NCBI GenBank assembly: GCA_964020975.1
Contig: OZ026616.1
Location: 78,880,493 to 78,944,492, forward strand
Source: Hermodice carunculata
Lineage: Eukaryota; Annelida; Polychaeta; Eunicida; Amphinomidae
Length of the DNA: 64,000 nucleotides
Reading direction: 5' to 3'
A program made the position numbers and the translations under genes. The notes beneath the pieces were generated by a model. That model made no database searches, was not told where the DNA came from, and saw nothing but the letters and a program-made list of their open reading frames with translations. Below are positions 1 through 13,214 of this stretch, piece by piece; the stretch's first letter is position 1, and each line of letters opens with the position of its first letter.

Positions 1-799
1 TATTTCATTATAATTTAATCATGCTCATCAAACACTCCCCAGCTTGGCAAGGAGGCCAGCCCTCTCCAAAACCCTCTGCCCCTGCCCCCCGCCCCAGTCC
101 TTCGTGTTCAGTCCTTTAGCTCCCTTGCTTAAACCTCCTGATTTTGAATCTGAAATGTTGCAGGTGTGGATATAGTTAGTCTTTAGTTTTATGCATGTAA
201 GCATATACATATTATCATAAAAGAGAGCGATATATAAGGATGTACATATGTGGCACTCTCGACCTGTTATGCAGGCCAGCAAACTCGTGACAGTAACAAT
301 TTGAAATAGTCCATAACTGGGGGCGGTATAATCACCAAAATACATTAAATTACACCAAAAATTAGATCTAGGATCACCAAATTACACTCAAATAAACCGA
401 ATATACAATTAAAACACATCTAGACTGGAAGTTATGTGAAGTGAGATGAATTAGGTACCTATACTCATGTTAATAACCACAAAAGCCAAGATAAATCTGT
501 TGAATCCTCATATAGATTATAGTCCTACATTGACCACATAACCCTTCAGATTTTAACTTGGTTTATTTTAGATGACATGCACGTGAGCTGGTTTATATCA
601 GAGCTACAGAAGAAATTTTCCACATTTGCTTGTTGCAGATGACCCCTACGCCTATAGCAGATACACTCTTATTGGCCCCACATAGTATCCGTGGCGTTGA
701 TATAAAGAGATACTTTGTTATACCTCTAAATGTAAACACGCCCCAAATGTAAATTTACATTTAGGGTTAGGTGTCAGACTGCTAACTGTAAACAGTACC
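1..799. other. Intergenic DNA, no gene recognised
   Basis: AT-rich sequence without a recognisable coding segment. From about 725 to 870 a short motif around CTAAATGTAAAC recurs several times, in direct and inverted form, and leads into interspersed repeat A. Nothing else is supported here. Confidence 0.5.
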
Positions 800-1036
800 C
801 CTAAATGTAAACGCAAATTTGACGAAAAGAGGGTGCTTCAACCCCTAACTGTAAACACATCACTAAATGTAATTATTTGGGATGGTGGACACTGGACTGT
901 CAAATGTAAATGTATATTAAATATAATGACTTCATATGTGTCAGGAGTCTTGTATCAAGGCTTAACAATGGCTCAACAGTAGGGTTCTGTCGGGTAGCCC
1001 AGTACGAGAATCGACAGTTATTACCCGTGGAATCAC
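800..1036 (+). repeat. Interspersed repeat A, copy 1 (SINE-like, TA tail)
   Basis: About 237 bp that recurs in opposite orientation at 12,884-13,118. Shared landmarks in order: TTTGACGAAAA, GGTGCTTCAACCCCTAACTG, ACTAAATGTAA, GGTGGACACTGGAC, TATAATGACTTC, TCTTGTATC, GGCTCAACAGTA, GGTTCTGTCGGGTA, ATCGACAG and CGTGGAATCA. Both copies run into a (TA)n array at the same end, which looks like a retrotransposed 3' tail. No protein is encoded. A SINE or short non-autonomous retroelement is inferred. Confidence 0.75.
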
Positions 1037-1200
<164 letters not shown>

Positions 1201-1779
1201 ATACATAATACATATTTTATATGGATCAATAAATGGATCAATAAGTAAACAATAGCCCTTCACGTGTAGTGCATAACAACAGGCGGTAACTTTTAAAAAT
1301 CCAAGTGAAGCTTTCTGATTTCGGTGTTAGAATATTATTGCATACAAATGCTTGTCAAATATCGGAAGAATATATCTTGAAGTACCCGCCACCAGCGTAC
1401 CATGTGAAAGACTGGTTTCGGATGCCGAAAGTTATTTATAGCCATTCAGCAAGCTTCTTTGTCACTTGAAATGGCAGAAGTCCTCATATTTTTCAATTGT
1501 AACAGGAGAAACGCAAATGAAAAGTAAGCTGGACTAAAAAGTGACACCCATGCACTCAAGAGCGATAAATGCAGGGACATACATGCATCTGTATACACCT
1601 CCTTGAAATATTTTATAAAATTATTTTCTGTTTGATGAAGTGCCTGCTGTGGTCTCGTTCTTTTAAATGTGATGTGACGTGGTTGCTATTGATTGATGTG
1701 TGCGTGGATTTGGTTTGGTGGTAAATATACTGCATCTAATGTGTGGCGCTAATAGAGTAGATTATGCAATCCAATGTGG

Positions 1780-1920
1780 CGGGTAAAAAGCCCTTGGGTA
1801 CCCATGTATTCTAATACCCACTCTGGCCAGTACCCGGGTACTAAAAATTACTACCCGACAAAGCCTTACTCAACAGTACTGTGGCTTTGATAGGGGTACC
1901 GGGAAGTAAGTGCCCCGACA
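1780..1920 (-). repeat. Possible relic of the repeat A end
   Basis: Read on the minus strand, this stretch carries CTGTTGAGTAAGGCTTTGTCGGGTA, similar in order and sequence to the CTCAACAGTAGGGTTCTGTCGGGTA landmark of repeat A. Only this part matches, so assignment is tentative. Confidence 0.35.
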
Positions 1921-2239
1921 TTGGAGGGAGGCAGGGAGAATTACCCATCTTCCATATATCCATTACATAGTCTCCCAACTGGGCTGAACGTGGTAGTTCT
2001 GCACCATACCCCCCCCCTTTTTTTTTTTTTTCTTCGAATGTTGACAGTCCTGGACAAAGTAACTTGCCATTCCTTTAATAGAATTGATTTTACTGCCTTC
2101 AAGCTAGTAAACAGTACAGTTGTTTTTTGCCTCAGCGGGTGTGTCAATACAGGCAATCGAGATGTGGGGAGGCTTCACTTGCACAGTTGTCCAGGCCATC
2201 AGGTTGTTTTGGAGTGTACACCATTGCCTATGAATTTCA

Positions 2240-5200
2240 GAAACTGGAGCTTTGTATCCACAGAGCTTCTGCATAATACGGAGGTAAAGCAAGGCTCCCC
2301 TGCTTTTTACTGGAATAAATTTCAAGAAAGTATTAAATTGGTGAGGGCCTCGAACATCAACAATATCAGGGTAGCTGGCGACTTCAAAGCTGATCCTAGC
2401 ACATTGCAGGGTATCAAACCTGACCAATTTGTTACATCCAATCTCCTGTTGTTGCATATCGATGAACCAATACGTATTACTGAACATTCTGCATCGTGAC
2501 TTTACAAGATTACTAAGAATATTCCTAATTTTATCACAGACCTGCAAATTCTTTCACTCATTTCAAGTTGCGACCACTCAGTGGTAGGTGCTGATCTATT
2601 GTTCCGGAGTAAATGAGACCTGATATACAAAAGACATAATTGGGACTATAGCAAGGCAGATTTTAACTTATTTCGGACCTATTTCAATGCTTTAGATTGG
2701 GACTTATGCTTCCCCTCTAATGATATTAACGATTGCTGCGAGTTTTGGTCGGAAATGTTTCTTGACGCTGCCAAACACTGCATCCTAAACCGAGCTATCG
2801 ATATTTGTCTTTTTGACATCCCTTGCTACAATTCACAGTTCAAATCCTTAAGTTGTAAAGTACACCGGGCATAGGAGAAGGTCAAAGATAACGGTCCTAG
2901 TCTTGACACTGACATGTGGTCCTCGTGTTGGAGATTTAGAAATTATTACCAAGAGCAACTTAGAGCTGCTGAACATAATTATCATGATAAACTCCGTATC
3001 TCTTTCAACAATCCAAATCAAAATGAGAAACGTTGATGGCGCACGGGCAAGTATTTTCTAAACTGTAACCACATAACCTCAATACCTTCCCTATTAGTAA
3101 ATGATGATCATATAACTGACAATCTTTCTAAGGCTGAAATTTTCAATTCATATTTTCTCAAACAGCGCACACTTGATTCTACATCTGCCTGGCTTCCTGG
3201 GCACGTTTTAAATTCCAATATTACAATTCGCTCAATTTCAATTTCAGATAAGGAAGTTCTGGATATTCTACACAGCTTAGATGTTTGAAAGGCCACCAGA
3301 CCCGATGGCATTAATACCAAACGTTTCAAGGAATGAGTGTCTTCCATTCATAAATCATTAGCTAAACTTTTTAATTTATCTTTGAATAATAATACGGTCC
3401 TACTAAATGGAAGCAAGCAAATGTTACACCTTTACATAAGAAAGGCGCTGAAAATCTCCGCGATAATTATCGACCGGTTTCCTTGTTAAATTGTGTTGGT
3501 AAGGTATTCGGAAAAAGTAATTTTCAAGCATATTTTCAACTTTTGTAGGGACAATCTATTAATCTCAGCAAACCAATCTGGCTTTAAACCGGGCGACTCT
3601 ACTGTTAATCAGTTACTTGTCATATATAACTAGTTATGTCTTGCTGTTGATCAGCAAAAAAAGGTACGCCTTGTTTTCTTAGACATCAGCAAGGCTTTTG
3701 ATAAGGTCTGGTACAGCAGCTTACTTTCCTAACATTAGAAAAATGGAATTTTTGGCGATCTGTTGAGATAGTTTTCTAGTTATCGTTAAAATCGTCAGGA
3801 ACGTGTTGTGATTCAAGAACAATCTTTTGATTCATAGACAATCTTCCAGCTGGAGAACAGTGAATGCCGGAGTTCAACAAGGTTCTGTCCTCGGACCTCT
3901 TTTCTGTTCAATCTATATTAGTGATATCTTTGACCTTGTCAGACGAAAAATCAAGTTATTTGCCGACGACACGTATCTTTGTTTAACAGTGGACGATCCT
4001 GCAACTGTTAGCGAAATTATAGATTGGGATCTCGCGTCTTTTGACGAATGAGCAAACGACTGGTTGATTCCCTTTAGTGCCCATGAAACAGATAGTATGC
4101 TAATTAAACGTAAGGTTGCTTCTCTGGACCACCCTTCTATTACTTTTCAAGGCCACACACTGCAAAAGGTCAATACCCTCAAACATCTTGGTATTACTTA
4201 ACATTTTGACCTGAGATGGCCTGACCAGGTCAACAACGTAGGTGCAAAAACTGGAAACCTTCTTGACATTATGAAAAGCCTCCAGTTTCCTTTCGACCGC
4301 CAAGCTTTACAACCATCTATTTTCCTTTTATATGACCTATTTTAGAATATGAAAGTCTTGTCTATGATGGCTACACATCAAATGATGCTGATGAACATGA
4401 ATGAATTCAGTTTACTGCAGCAAGAATAGTTACCGGCACGATGCGTGGCACATCGAACGCTAAACTGTATGAAGGGCCTGGATGGCAAACACTGGCCTCT
4501 CGTACGCAAAAAGCCAAATTATCACTAATGTATAAAATGGTTCATGAATTAGTACCTAACTATTTCCAATCTATTATTCCAGATAATGTGAATCAATATC
4601 CTACACATTATGATACTCAACAAATATATGATCTGCCTCATTCCAGAGAGTCCAGAGTATTACAATTTCGGTGAGAGATATAGTTCTGTATTGCAAAGTC
4701 GCCTCTGCTTGGGTAGCAGTCAGCTGAATTCACATCTGTTTAAGATTGGTGTCAAAATACATGCCAGTTGTTAATGTGGTGCAAGTAATGGTGATGCATG
4801 GCATTTGTTTCTTTCTTGTCCAAGGTTTACTGTTATACGATCCCAACTACACAATATCATTTATTGTGTGCTCCTTTCACATCGCAAACTGTACTGTATT
4901 GATTTCCCAACTGCACCCTGACAGAGAACAGCAAATTTTTTCACTGCAGTTCAAAATTTTATTGTGCTCTCTGGAAGATTCACACAAGCAGGTATTGGCT
5001 GAGAAATTATTTATTTTTCTGAATCAAACCTTATCTGAATAATGCCCCAAGTAAACAAAATTATCAATTACTTTGAACGTATTGAGCCCCCTATCTGTCC
5101 CTGTCCAACTGTGATGTCTTTTCACTCTTGTATTGCGGGAAGTCGGTGGGCTCTGCCTCACTGTGCAGCGATTGTGTGTCACTTGGTGTCCTGTTTAATT

Positions 5201-5315
5201 GTTGCATATACTTCGACGACAAGGGATTAATATAGGGTAAAGACTTCTTCCCAATTGTTAAGTGCTGATGATAATATTGCATTTGTATTGTTGAAAAAAT
5301 AAAATATGTTTAAAC
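2240..5315 (+). mobile_element. Decayed CR1/Jockey-like LINE (endonuclease end, reverse transcriptase, 3' end)
   Basis: Broken coding sequence of a non-LTR retrotransposon. In order I see the end of the endonuclease (GDFKADPS near 2,380, LDQ and DHS motifs by 2,580), a linker, then reverse transcriptase. RT landmarks include a DNYRPVSLLN-like block (about 3,465), an FLDISKAFDKVW block (about 3,680), QQGSVLGPLF (about 3,880) and the catalytic FADD box (about 3,958). A C-terminal region (ARIVTG to GWQTL, near 4,420-4,500) follows, and the copy ends in an AT-rich 3' end with AATAAA near 5,300. The catalytic FADD is preserved, but the frame changes repeatedly and stops interrupt it, so the copy is dead. 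The 5' part is missing or unrecognisable. The superfamily comes from the RT motifs; the exact clade is unsure. Confidence 0.85.
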
Positions 5316-5730
5316 CAAAGCAAGGCTTATGTTAGGTGAACCTGAACATGAACGTGTAGTGGGAGTCTAATTTTTGCTAATTAATCCACTATGATATGCT
5401 TACATATCCAAAATTCTTGTTCACATGATCAATATGAAAGTTTGATGTAAATTTATCATAGAGTATTCTTAAGAAACAAATGGAGCCCTTCCACACGTTC
5501 ACGTTCAAGTCCACACAGCCTAGCTTAACCTGCCTAATCTTTATCTTTTTGGAGGGATAATGTTCGTTCATTTCTCGTGTAAAAAGCGCTCTGCATGGTT
5601 AGAATGTTTTGTATAGCCTCAATTAAGTGTTTTTTTTTTAATTTTTTATCTAAACTAGAAAAAAAAATCCAAACATGAAATTTTAGTCTTGCATAAATTG
5701 ACATAAACTTTCACGTTACCTTGACATAAA

Positions 5731-6250
5731 GTTTTTTTTGTCAAACCGTGAGATATCACTTTTCAACGTTAGTCGATTGATGGTAAATATTTCTGATATA
5801 TCAAAATAATGTGTTAATTTTTTCCAAAGTTAGGCGTTACTTTGACAGAAAGAAGCGTGTTACTTTGTCCAAAGTAAGTGTTACCTTTTCTCGTTACTTT
5901 GAACAAAGTAACGTGTTACTCTTACCCAAAGTAAAGCGTTACTCAGAGCAGTCTTAACAAAATACAAATTTGACCCCTACACTTATGTGCGGTATTTTTG
6001 TCAAACTGTCAGATATCACTTTTCTATTGTTAGTTGACTGATGGTAAATATTTTTTTATATATCAATTATAGTAAAGATCATCTGCCCTAGATCAACTTT
6101 GAATAACTGACAATAAGGTAATCACTTTTCAATGTGCTATACTGTACTACTTAGTCTATTTTTCTAAAACTGTGGGATATCACGTTTCTACTGTTAGTCA
6201 ATTAATGGCAAATATTTTTGATATATCAATTATGATAGATCATCTATTAG
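5731..6250. repeat. Three diverged copies of a 80-100-bp unit
   Basis: Units at 5,731-5,810, 5,991-6,090 and 6,157-6,250 share the order T-rich block, CAAACTGT, GATATCAC, TTTCTA-TGTTAGT, TGATGGTAAATATTT and ATATATCAA. Copies 2 and 3 also share TATCAATTAT and GATCATCT. They are direct repeats separated by unrelated sequence. No coding content. Confidence 0.8.
5833..5944. repeat. Cluster of GTTACTTTG / CAAAGTAAC hairpin motifs
   Basis: GTTACTTTG and its complement alternate several times within 110 bp. A perfect 22-bp palindrome with 10-bp arms and a 2-bp centre lies at 5,892-5,913. The cluster sits between units 1 and 2 of the repeat above. Confidence 0.8.
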
Positions 6251-6461
6251 TTTGAAATTTAGAATAGTTAAACTATTTGCCCCGGATAATATAGGGTGTC
6301 CTTCTCCTAAGTGGCTTGCTACAAAAGGATTCAACTCAAGCATGAAGTGACAGAAAGAATATAATTCTACATCAATTGCACAATCGTTGAATCTTTGCAG
6401 CTATGAAATTTCAACATTCATTTTATGACATGGCACTTTTAGGGGCGGCGTATAAAAGCGC

Positions 6462-6463
<2 letters not shown>

Positions 6464-6519
<56 letters not shown>
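6464..6519. repeat. (TA)n microsatellite
   Basis: Uninterrupted TA array of about 55 bp. Confidence 0.95.
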
Positions 6520-6520
<1 letters not shown>

Positions 6521-7085
6521 TATCGTGGTCATTTATATATTTTGACAAGGGCTCCTTTATAATGATTCTTGTCTGGTCTCATCTGTCCCATAGTCAAGTC
6601 AACTGTAGGGGTGCCACTGTGGAATTCGCAACCAGGTCTCTCTTTGCTTTTGTCTCCTTCTCTTTCTGGCTGATCCTATTGAGAAAGTTAGCTGACCAAG
6701 ACATTCTGGAGTCCAGCACATGTCTTGCCTATGCACGGACACCATTTGTACAGTGCTATAGTAGTATATGTCCCACATGAGTGTTCAGTCCTACAGACCC
6801 TATGCCTCCCTGTTTGTTGTTGACAGAGGCAGTACCTGTCCTGTTGTCGTACATAATGAGTATGTGTTTGTGCCTTGCTAGGTGGCAGAATTAGAAGACC
6901 AATAAATGCATTGCCCCCAAGCCAACTGGTGTATGTGGTATGACCTTTCCTGTGTCAGCGAAGTGTTAAATGTGGTGATGTCTCAGGTGATATTTTGTTC
7001 ACGAGCAAGACAACATCTTACACTGTGACCTTAAAATTGGCTCAAGATCACAAGATCCAATCAGCTAGAGAAATGGCCATGAATG

Positions 7086-7346
7086 GTAATAGTAATACAA
7101 CATTAAGGTACATATGAACAAAGGTTCATGAGATATCTTGATCACATGATGTAGGGCCACAGATGGATGGAAAGAGACATACTCACTCACATACACAGAT
7201 GGAGAAACCGAATAATAATATTAATACAACAACGTTAAGGTATAGATGAACAACAGTTCAGGAGATGTCTTGTTCACCTGATGTAGGGATGGATAGAGAG
7301 AGACACACTCACTCACACACACAGTTATGCACAAAGATGGAGAAAC
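7086..7346. repeat. Tandem duplication of a ~127-bp unit
   Basis: Two adjacent units (about 7,086-7,209 and 7,213-7,346) share AATAATACAACA-TTAAGGTA, GATGAACAA, TTCA-GAGATGTCTTG, TCACCTGATGTAGGG, GGATGGA, GAGACACACTCACTCAC and AGATGGAGAAAC. They are diverged by substitutions and small indels. Not coding. Confidence 0.85.
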
Positions 7347-8289
7347 AAGCCAAAAAACAGTACATTCCCCACACTTTGCCTGCAGAGGTTATAAAAATTA
7401 ATTTCCCATGAAAATTTAGCTTGTTGGCAATTCTAGGCCAATTGATTTAAAAGGTGTGGTTCTTTAGGGCACCAGCTGCCATCTTGGTAGCCATATTAAA
7501 TTTCCCCGAATGCTCAAGCATGTGAAGGAACAAAAAACTATGACAATAAAAAGCAAAAGTATTTTGATCATTTATATTCATTGAACATATATCTTAGTGT
7601 AGTAGAATTTGCAACATGGAAACCATTTTGGATTTATGCAGAATATAAACTTTTCACCAATTGATTTTTACTAGTGTTTTTATATAACCTACAGGTGGTC
7701 ATGTTAAACCCAAAATGAACAAAACATTACTGTTAACATTTGAGCTTGGTCATAACATGTATCGAATGGACTAAATAAGTACATAGTGGTTTCAGTATCA
7801 TGATAAAATGCACAGGCTATTCATTAAATTTGTACATGATATCTTTTAGAAAATGTGAAAAGAACATACCTTGTCCATAATTTGGTTCCTACTTAGAAAA
7901 AGAAAATCAGATATCATATTAACTAGCAGAAAGGTACCAATATAATTGTAGCTGGAAATGAACTTTCAGGCTGATGACAACTGTACAGTTCATTCAGTTC
8001 TGAAGATCATGCTGGGGTATTTATCAGTAGCCAGTTCCATCCATTGTGTACAAGCAATCAATTGTTTCCTTCTGTTGGGGTCTACATTATAAAGTAGCCT
8101 TTAAACAGTCAAAGCTGCCAATATCAAACATGTCCCTTTGGTATCCCTACACCATGTGCATGCGACATTTCCTAGAAAAGGGCCTACCTTGCTCCAGAAC
8201 CCACAGAGGTTCACACCCCTAATGAAAAAACTCAAACATTCTGCATTCTTAGTGGCAGTTTAGATGCTATTAGCCAAATGCCAGAGTCA

Positions 8290-10450
8290 GTTCTAGATCA
8301 TGACCAGGATCACGCAGCAGGTACAATCTCCTCTTTCTTTTTCCCAAGCAGGACAGAGGATGGTGCCCGGTCTTAGACCTGTGAAGCCATTACCATTACA
8401 CAGACGTACCCTCTGTCTACTTGGACACACCAGTAACATAACCCTGGACCCTCCATCCGTGGCAATTGACAACATTCCTTGATTTCGAGGAAGCATTTTT
8501 CCATATGCCAATTGCAGAGAGTTCTTGCAAGCTTCTGCAATTTGCCTTCTTGGGCAATTCTTACCAGTTCAAGGCCCTCCATTCAGACAAGTGACACCTA
8601 GCCTTTTCTTCACTGGGGTAGCACACATGTTGTGGTGGCCTATTGCCACAAATGAGCCGTCCACATTCATGTGTACCCAGCTGATCTGGGTGCTGCTGCA
8701 CTTGGCTCTCACCCACCACACTCAGTTGATACTGGGTTTATGCCCCAATTTAGGCCTGATTGTGAACTTACCTAAATCAATTCTAGAATCAGAGCAGATT
8801 TTTCTACAACCTAAGGGCTTATGCTTTTCTTACCCTACATATCCTTTCCCGGGTCCTGCAGAAGATAAGGTCTCATGATTACAACCTCATCCTGTTCGAC
8901 CCTGGTGGACTTGAAGAGAGTAGTAAATAGCCTGCAGAAGCTGAGGTGCAAACCACCACTGACATTCCTTCCATGGCAATGACTGCTCATGCAACTGTGG
9001 ACATACAGGTTCCACAAGAACACTCAGGTGCTAAATCTTGAAGTTTAGTGGTTATCGCACAGCCTGTCTATGCCTGTGGTTCTTGGAATTGGTCACAGGT
9101 AGGATTGTAAAAGGAGGTCTTCAAGAATAATTGCCTATTTAGTCCACTGGAATGTCTTCACATGCCGATGTGCAGAGCAAGACATCAATCCATAGTCACC
9201 GCAGGATACCCACATCATAGACTTCCTGATTCAGTGGGAGGTTCTTGGGAAGCCATGAGGACAGTTGAAGGTTCCAAACTGCTATCTCCTGCACCCTCAC
9301 CCTTGTCCCGGACAGTCAGATTGGGAAAGCCCCTTACCTGGCAGCATTCATTGCCTCTTTCTACAAAAACATACCAGCAGCTAGGCAGGTTCTCTCTAAG
9401 TGGGACCTCCTGCTGATTGTGACCATGCTTAAAAGGTGGTCGTACATGGAGACACTATCATTATAGTTGCTGATAATATATACAATGTAGGATTGGTATG
9501 TCTACCTTGGAATCTCTGGATTCTGACCTTGCTTGTTTGATGGCTAACAAATTGAATATGCATGGTTTTTGTTTGCAGCGGTTTCTCTGGCATCATTCAA
9601 AACTGTTGTTGACTTCCATTTTTCATGACAGTTATTGAATTATGTTGTCATTGTGACGCCTTGTTGCATTCGGATGTTTATTGACAATGTATTACTTGAT
9701 GAATATTCAATTCTTGCCATATGTCTGGTTATATTCATGTTAGTAGCTTGTGAATGTTTGGACGGTTTTTGACTTGGGCTGGTTTTTGGACAAATATGTT
9801 GACATGTAATGGTCTGATACTATTTGTCAGCCTTTAGGATCCTAGTAAGTTTGACCTCAAGCTCTGGATATGGACAACTTTCTCATGAATACTGGCATTT
9901 GGGGCTAGATGAACTGAGATCCATGCCTTAGTGCATGACCAAATCCAATGGTTACCTGATCACTCCTTTAAAGGATTCATCCTTCATGCTCTGCATATAT
10001 CTCTTCCCCTATAGGAAAGAACTTTGAGAGCCCTAAACAAGTATCTCCAGTGCACGGCAGGGTTTAGTGGAGACAGAACCCTTTTGTTCCTCCCCATTGA
10101 TGAGTCCAAATGAGGGCACACAGTCAGCAGAATTATTCGATTGTAGATCAAACAGACTCTCGAAACCAGACAGTGCAGAACCACCCAGCAGTTCTAAAGA
10201 AACGTACTCCCAGAGCTCACGAGGTATGGGCCTTCAATGCCCCCCTAGCAGGCCCTTCGCAATGTCACAGTAGTTCACCCTCTCGGGGCATGTCACTGGA
10301 GGTTTCCAATCACCTTTCCTGAGTACTACCTTTAGGACATGCTCATCTTGGAGGAAGGCATTTATAGCTTTGCTGGCATGGAACGCTCCATCAATTAGGT
10401 TCAGGACTTTTAGTTGGGCCCTTATACCAACTTTTCTCTAGGCAGTCTCC
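8290..10450 (+). mobile_element. Fossil DIRS-like retroelement (reverse transcriptase and tyrosine recombinase remains)
   Basis: Remains of a tyrosine-recombinase retrotransposon. The first part (about 8,290-8,880) resembles DIRS reverse transcriptase: a PKQDRGW-PVLDL-like block, LLQFAFLG followed by a QF-AL-F-like block, and LGLIVNLPKS. A second part (about 9,330-10,440) recalls the DIRS tyrosine-recombinase tail, with YLAAFIASFYK, ARQVLSKWDLL and an RAHEV box near 10,215. The order RT then recombinase on one strand fits DIRS rather than Gypsy. The copy is clearly broken and old, with many breaks, and no terminal repeats were identified. Edges are approximate. Confidence 0.75.
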
Positions 10451-12560
10451 TCTGCTATTCTAGCGCCTACAGAGCCATGGTTTAAAATTCATTGAATCCA
10501 TGTTTCTTAACAGGTTTGAAATTGCAAATGACCAGAACATTAATACTACTGAACTTACTTGACCATACCCCAGTGTTATTGCCATTTTGTCTGAGAGCCA
10601 AACAGCTTCTGCTTCTGTCCGTTGTTATGATGCCCACCTTCTGAATATAAGCAGATCTCAATAAAGAATGACAACAATGTTATAACGTTAACAATAAAAA
10701 ATATATTAACAACTAAAATCAGTACAAAGTAGGTAAATGCACCTCCACTGGTATTTCAATAGTTTAACAGTCTTAAGTGAATCGTAATCCCTGGTAAAAT
10801 TACCCACAGGTACTGCCCCACAGTTCCAAGTCCTATGACAGGTGCCAAATGATCTGGTGCAAATCCCAAAGAGGCCTGGCTTGGTTCCAATACGGTACTG
10901 AAAGGTGTGGTGCCGATCTAACCCCACAGAGGTGCAGTTTGGGTCCAAGGTGATACAATTAACACCAAAACATACCAATCCACTCAAAGCCAGTGTCCAC
11001 ACTCCACTGGTAATAACAATAGCTCACAGTCCCACTGGCTTGGAGTCACAGAGCTTCTGTCACATCCTCGAAATTCTCTCGCCCTTCCCTCAGGAAATTA
11101 TCTGCTTTATACATATAGAGACAGAGAAATATCACCATTGTTCAAGAGTTTTCCAATTAGCTACACATCTAAGTGCATTGAGTGAGACTTAGTGTCTGAT
11201 TTTTCTATATCACTTCCCAAATGTGTACAGACAGTACAATGAAAATCAGTCATATGAATGTAGGTCAACGCTGGTTACAAGCTGCCTGGGCGTCACCCCA
11301 ACAAAGCAGGCTAACTCGGTGACATAGTACACAGTCAATGAGTACAGTGACTCCCCAAGTCAAAACACTCAGGCATACCTACATTCATAACACCGGCAGC
11401 GTGACTATCAGACATTGAATGGAATATGGCTCCTCAAGCTAGAAGCCAGTTCCAGTCTTGACTTACCACTGGGGAGCATACTTGGTTTGACAGCAGGTCA
11501 GTAAAGAGGAAGTCCTGCTTAACAACTGTGGGACCTGGTGCAGATGGTCTCATGTACACTGAACCCAGGGATCCTACAGTAGACGTTGCCTCCATACAAG
11601 GACTTATTAGGTCACACAAGACCATAGGTGTGGTATTTGGACATCATTCTCACTTATAGCCTTACTCTGCTGCCAAAACATTTTTAAATTGGCAACGGTA
11701 ATTGAGAGGTAACGTTAGGTAAATAATACATTAATTTTTTTAGTAATTCTAGTATGAATGAGAACACTTGCCTCTGAATTAACCATGCAGCACAACCAAC
11801 CTCCTCGCTCTCTCACTCTAGTCTCGTGATGTTTACTGACCTCTCTATTAAAGGAATGATTAAAGAGCAGGCATGTGCGGGCATGTTCACTGAGTCGTTC
11901 CTCAACCACTCAACAGATTGTGCTTTCACACCAATGGACTTTTGTCTATAGACAAAGATTGATTCGATCTAAAAACCTATTGATAAGCTGCTATGTGCAA
12001 GGCATAAAGCAAGGGTAATTGAGAGGTCATTATACTCATTAATACCACAATTGCTAAAAAACTTAATTTTTGGGAAAGTCCTATAAACCATTACAATAAG
12101 TCGACACGATAATTCTCAAGGTCATATGTCATTTAACATTAATATCTGCGGTATGTTACTCAGTATTATACCACCTCACATACAAAAAAACACAGACAGA
12201 AACAAACGGATTTTAATACAATAGTGGAAGGATGCTCTATACCAATCGTGTGACCACTTTTGCCTTTAAAGAATCTGGACAAAATGGATGCAGATTACAA
12301 ACATACTCAGGGGTTTCTGTGTTGCCCCCCCCCCCTAAAAAAAAAATCAATGTTTGGTATATGTGCGAACAAAATCGATAAATTTACTATCAGATGAAGC
12401 AGGAAACAGCGTCTGAAGCATCAAGAACCCCTGAGCTTTTTGGGGTCTGACCAGCCTCTGGCAACCCTGACTAATATTTCCATTTTCTTCACAAAAATAT
12501 GTTTAATAGTTCAAATGTAGTTAAATGGTGACAATAAATAAGGAGTCAGAAAAGTTAAAA
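10451..12560. other. Non-coding or unassigned sequence after the DIRS fossil
   Basis: No recognisable gene. Sequence up to about 11,640 is less AT-rich than its surroundings and could be terminal sequence of the DIRS element, but I found no internal match to show it. From 11,640 to 12,560 it is ordinary AT-rich DNA. Confidence 0.4.
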
Positions 12561-12562
12561 TG

Positions 12563-12566
12563 TTTT

Positions 12567-12626
<60 letters not shown>

Positions 12627-12629
12627 TCG
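12563..12629. repeat. (TTTC)n microsatellite
   Basis: About 16 perfect tetranucleotide units followed by a T-rich stretch. Confidence 0.95.
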
Positions 12630-12855
12630 TTTTTTTTGTTGCTTTTTTGTTAGTGAAAGGTATTTATGTGTAAGCTATCTATATGCTCTCAAATAAAAAA
12701 TTGAAGAAAAACTGGTATACAATAATTTTGGCATGGTAAATACAAGTCAGAGAATTGCCGAATAAGACCCCCTTCCCCGATCATTTCTGGGTATGCCCCC
12801 GAGGATGCAATATTTTTTTTATAGGTATGGATGGTGAACATGCACATGTTATAAT

Positions 12856-12880
12856 TATATATATATATATATAATATAGA
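12856..12880. repeat. Short (TA)n tail of repeat A copy 2
   Basis: TA-rich run next to the conserved 3' end of the inverted repeat A copy, the same position as in copy 1. Confidence 0.8.
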
Positions 12881-12883
12881 CCC

Positions 12884-13118
12884 GTTGATTCCACGAGTAA
12901 TGGCTGTCGATTCGGGTACCATTATACCCGACAGAACCTTACTGTTGAGCCAGCCTCAAGCCTCGATACAAGACCCTTGACACATTCGAAGTCATTATAT
13001 CTAACGTACATTTACATATAGTGGTCCAGTGTCCACCTACCCAAATAGTTACATTTAGTGGCGTGTTTACAGTTAGGGGTTGAAGCACCCCTTTTTCGTC
13101 AAATTTGAGTTACATTTG
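12884..13118 (-). repeat. Interspersed repeat A, copy 2
   Basis: Reverse complement of the repeat at 800-1,036, colinear over about 235 bp, with a TA-rich tail at the matching end. Differences are scattered substitutions and small indels, as expected of two old insertions rather than a recent inversion. Confidence 0.8.
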
Positions 13119-13214
13119 ACACTTGAGTAGACTGTTTCAAATTCGAGTAATTTTGGATATTGAGTAAATGTGTACTTAAGTCAAAACATGTTATCAAAGG
13201 ATCATTTTTCTTCA

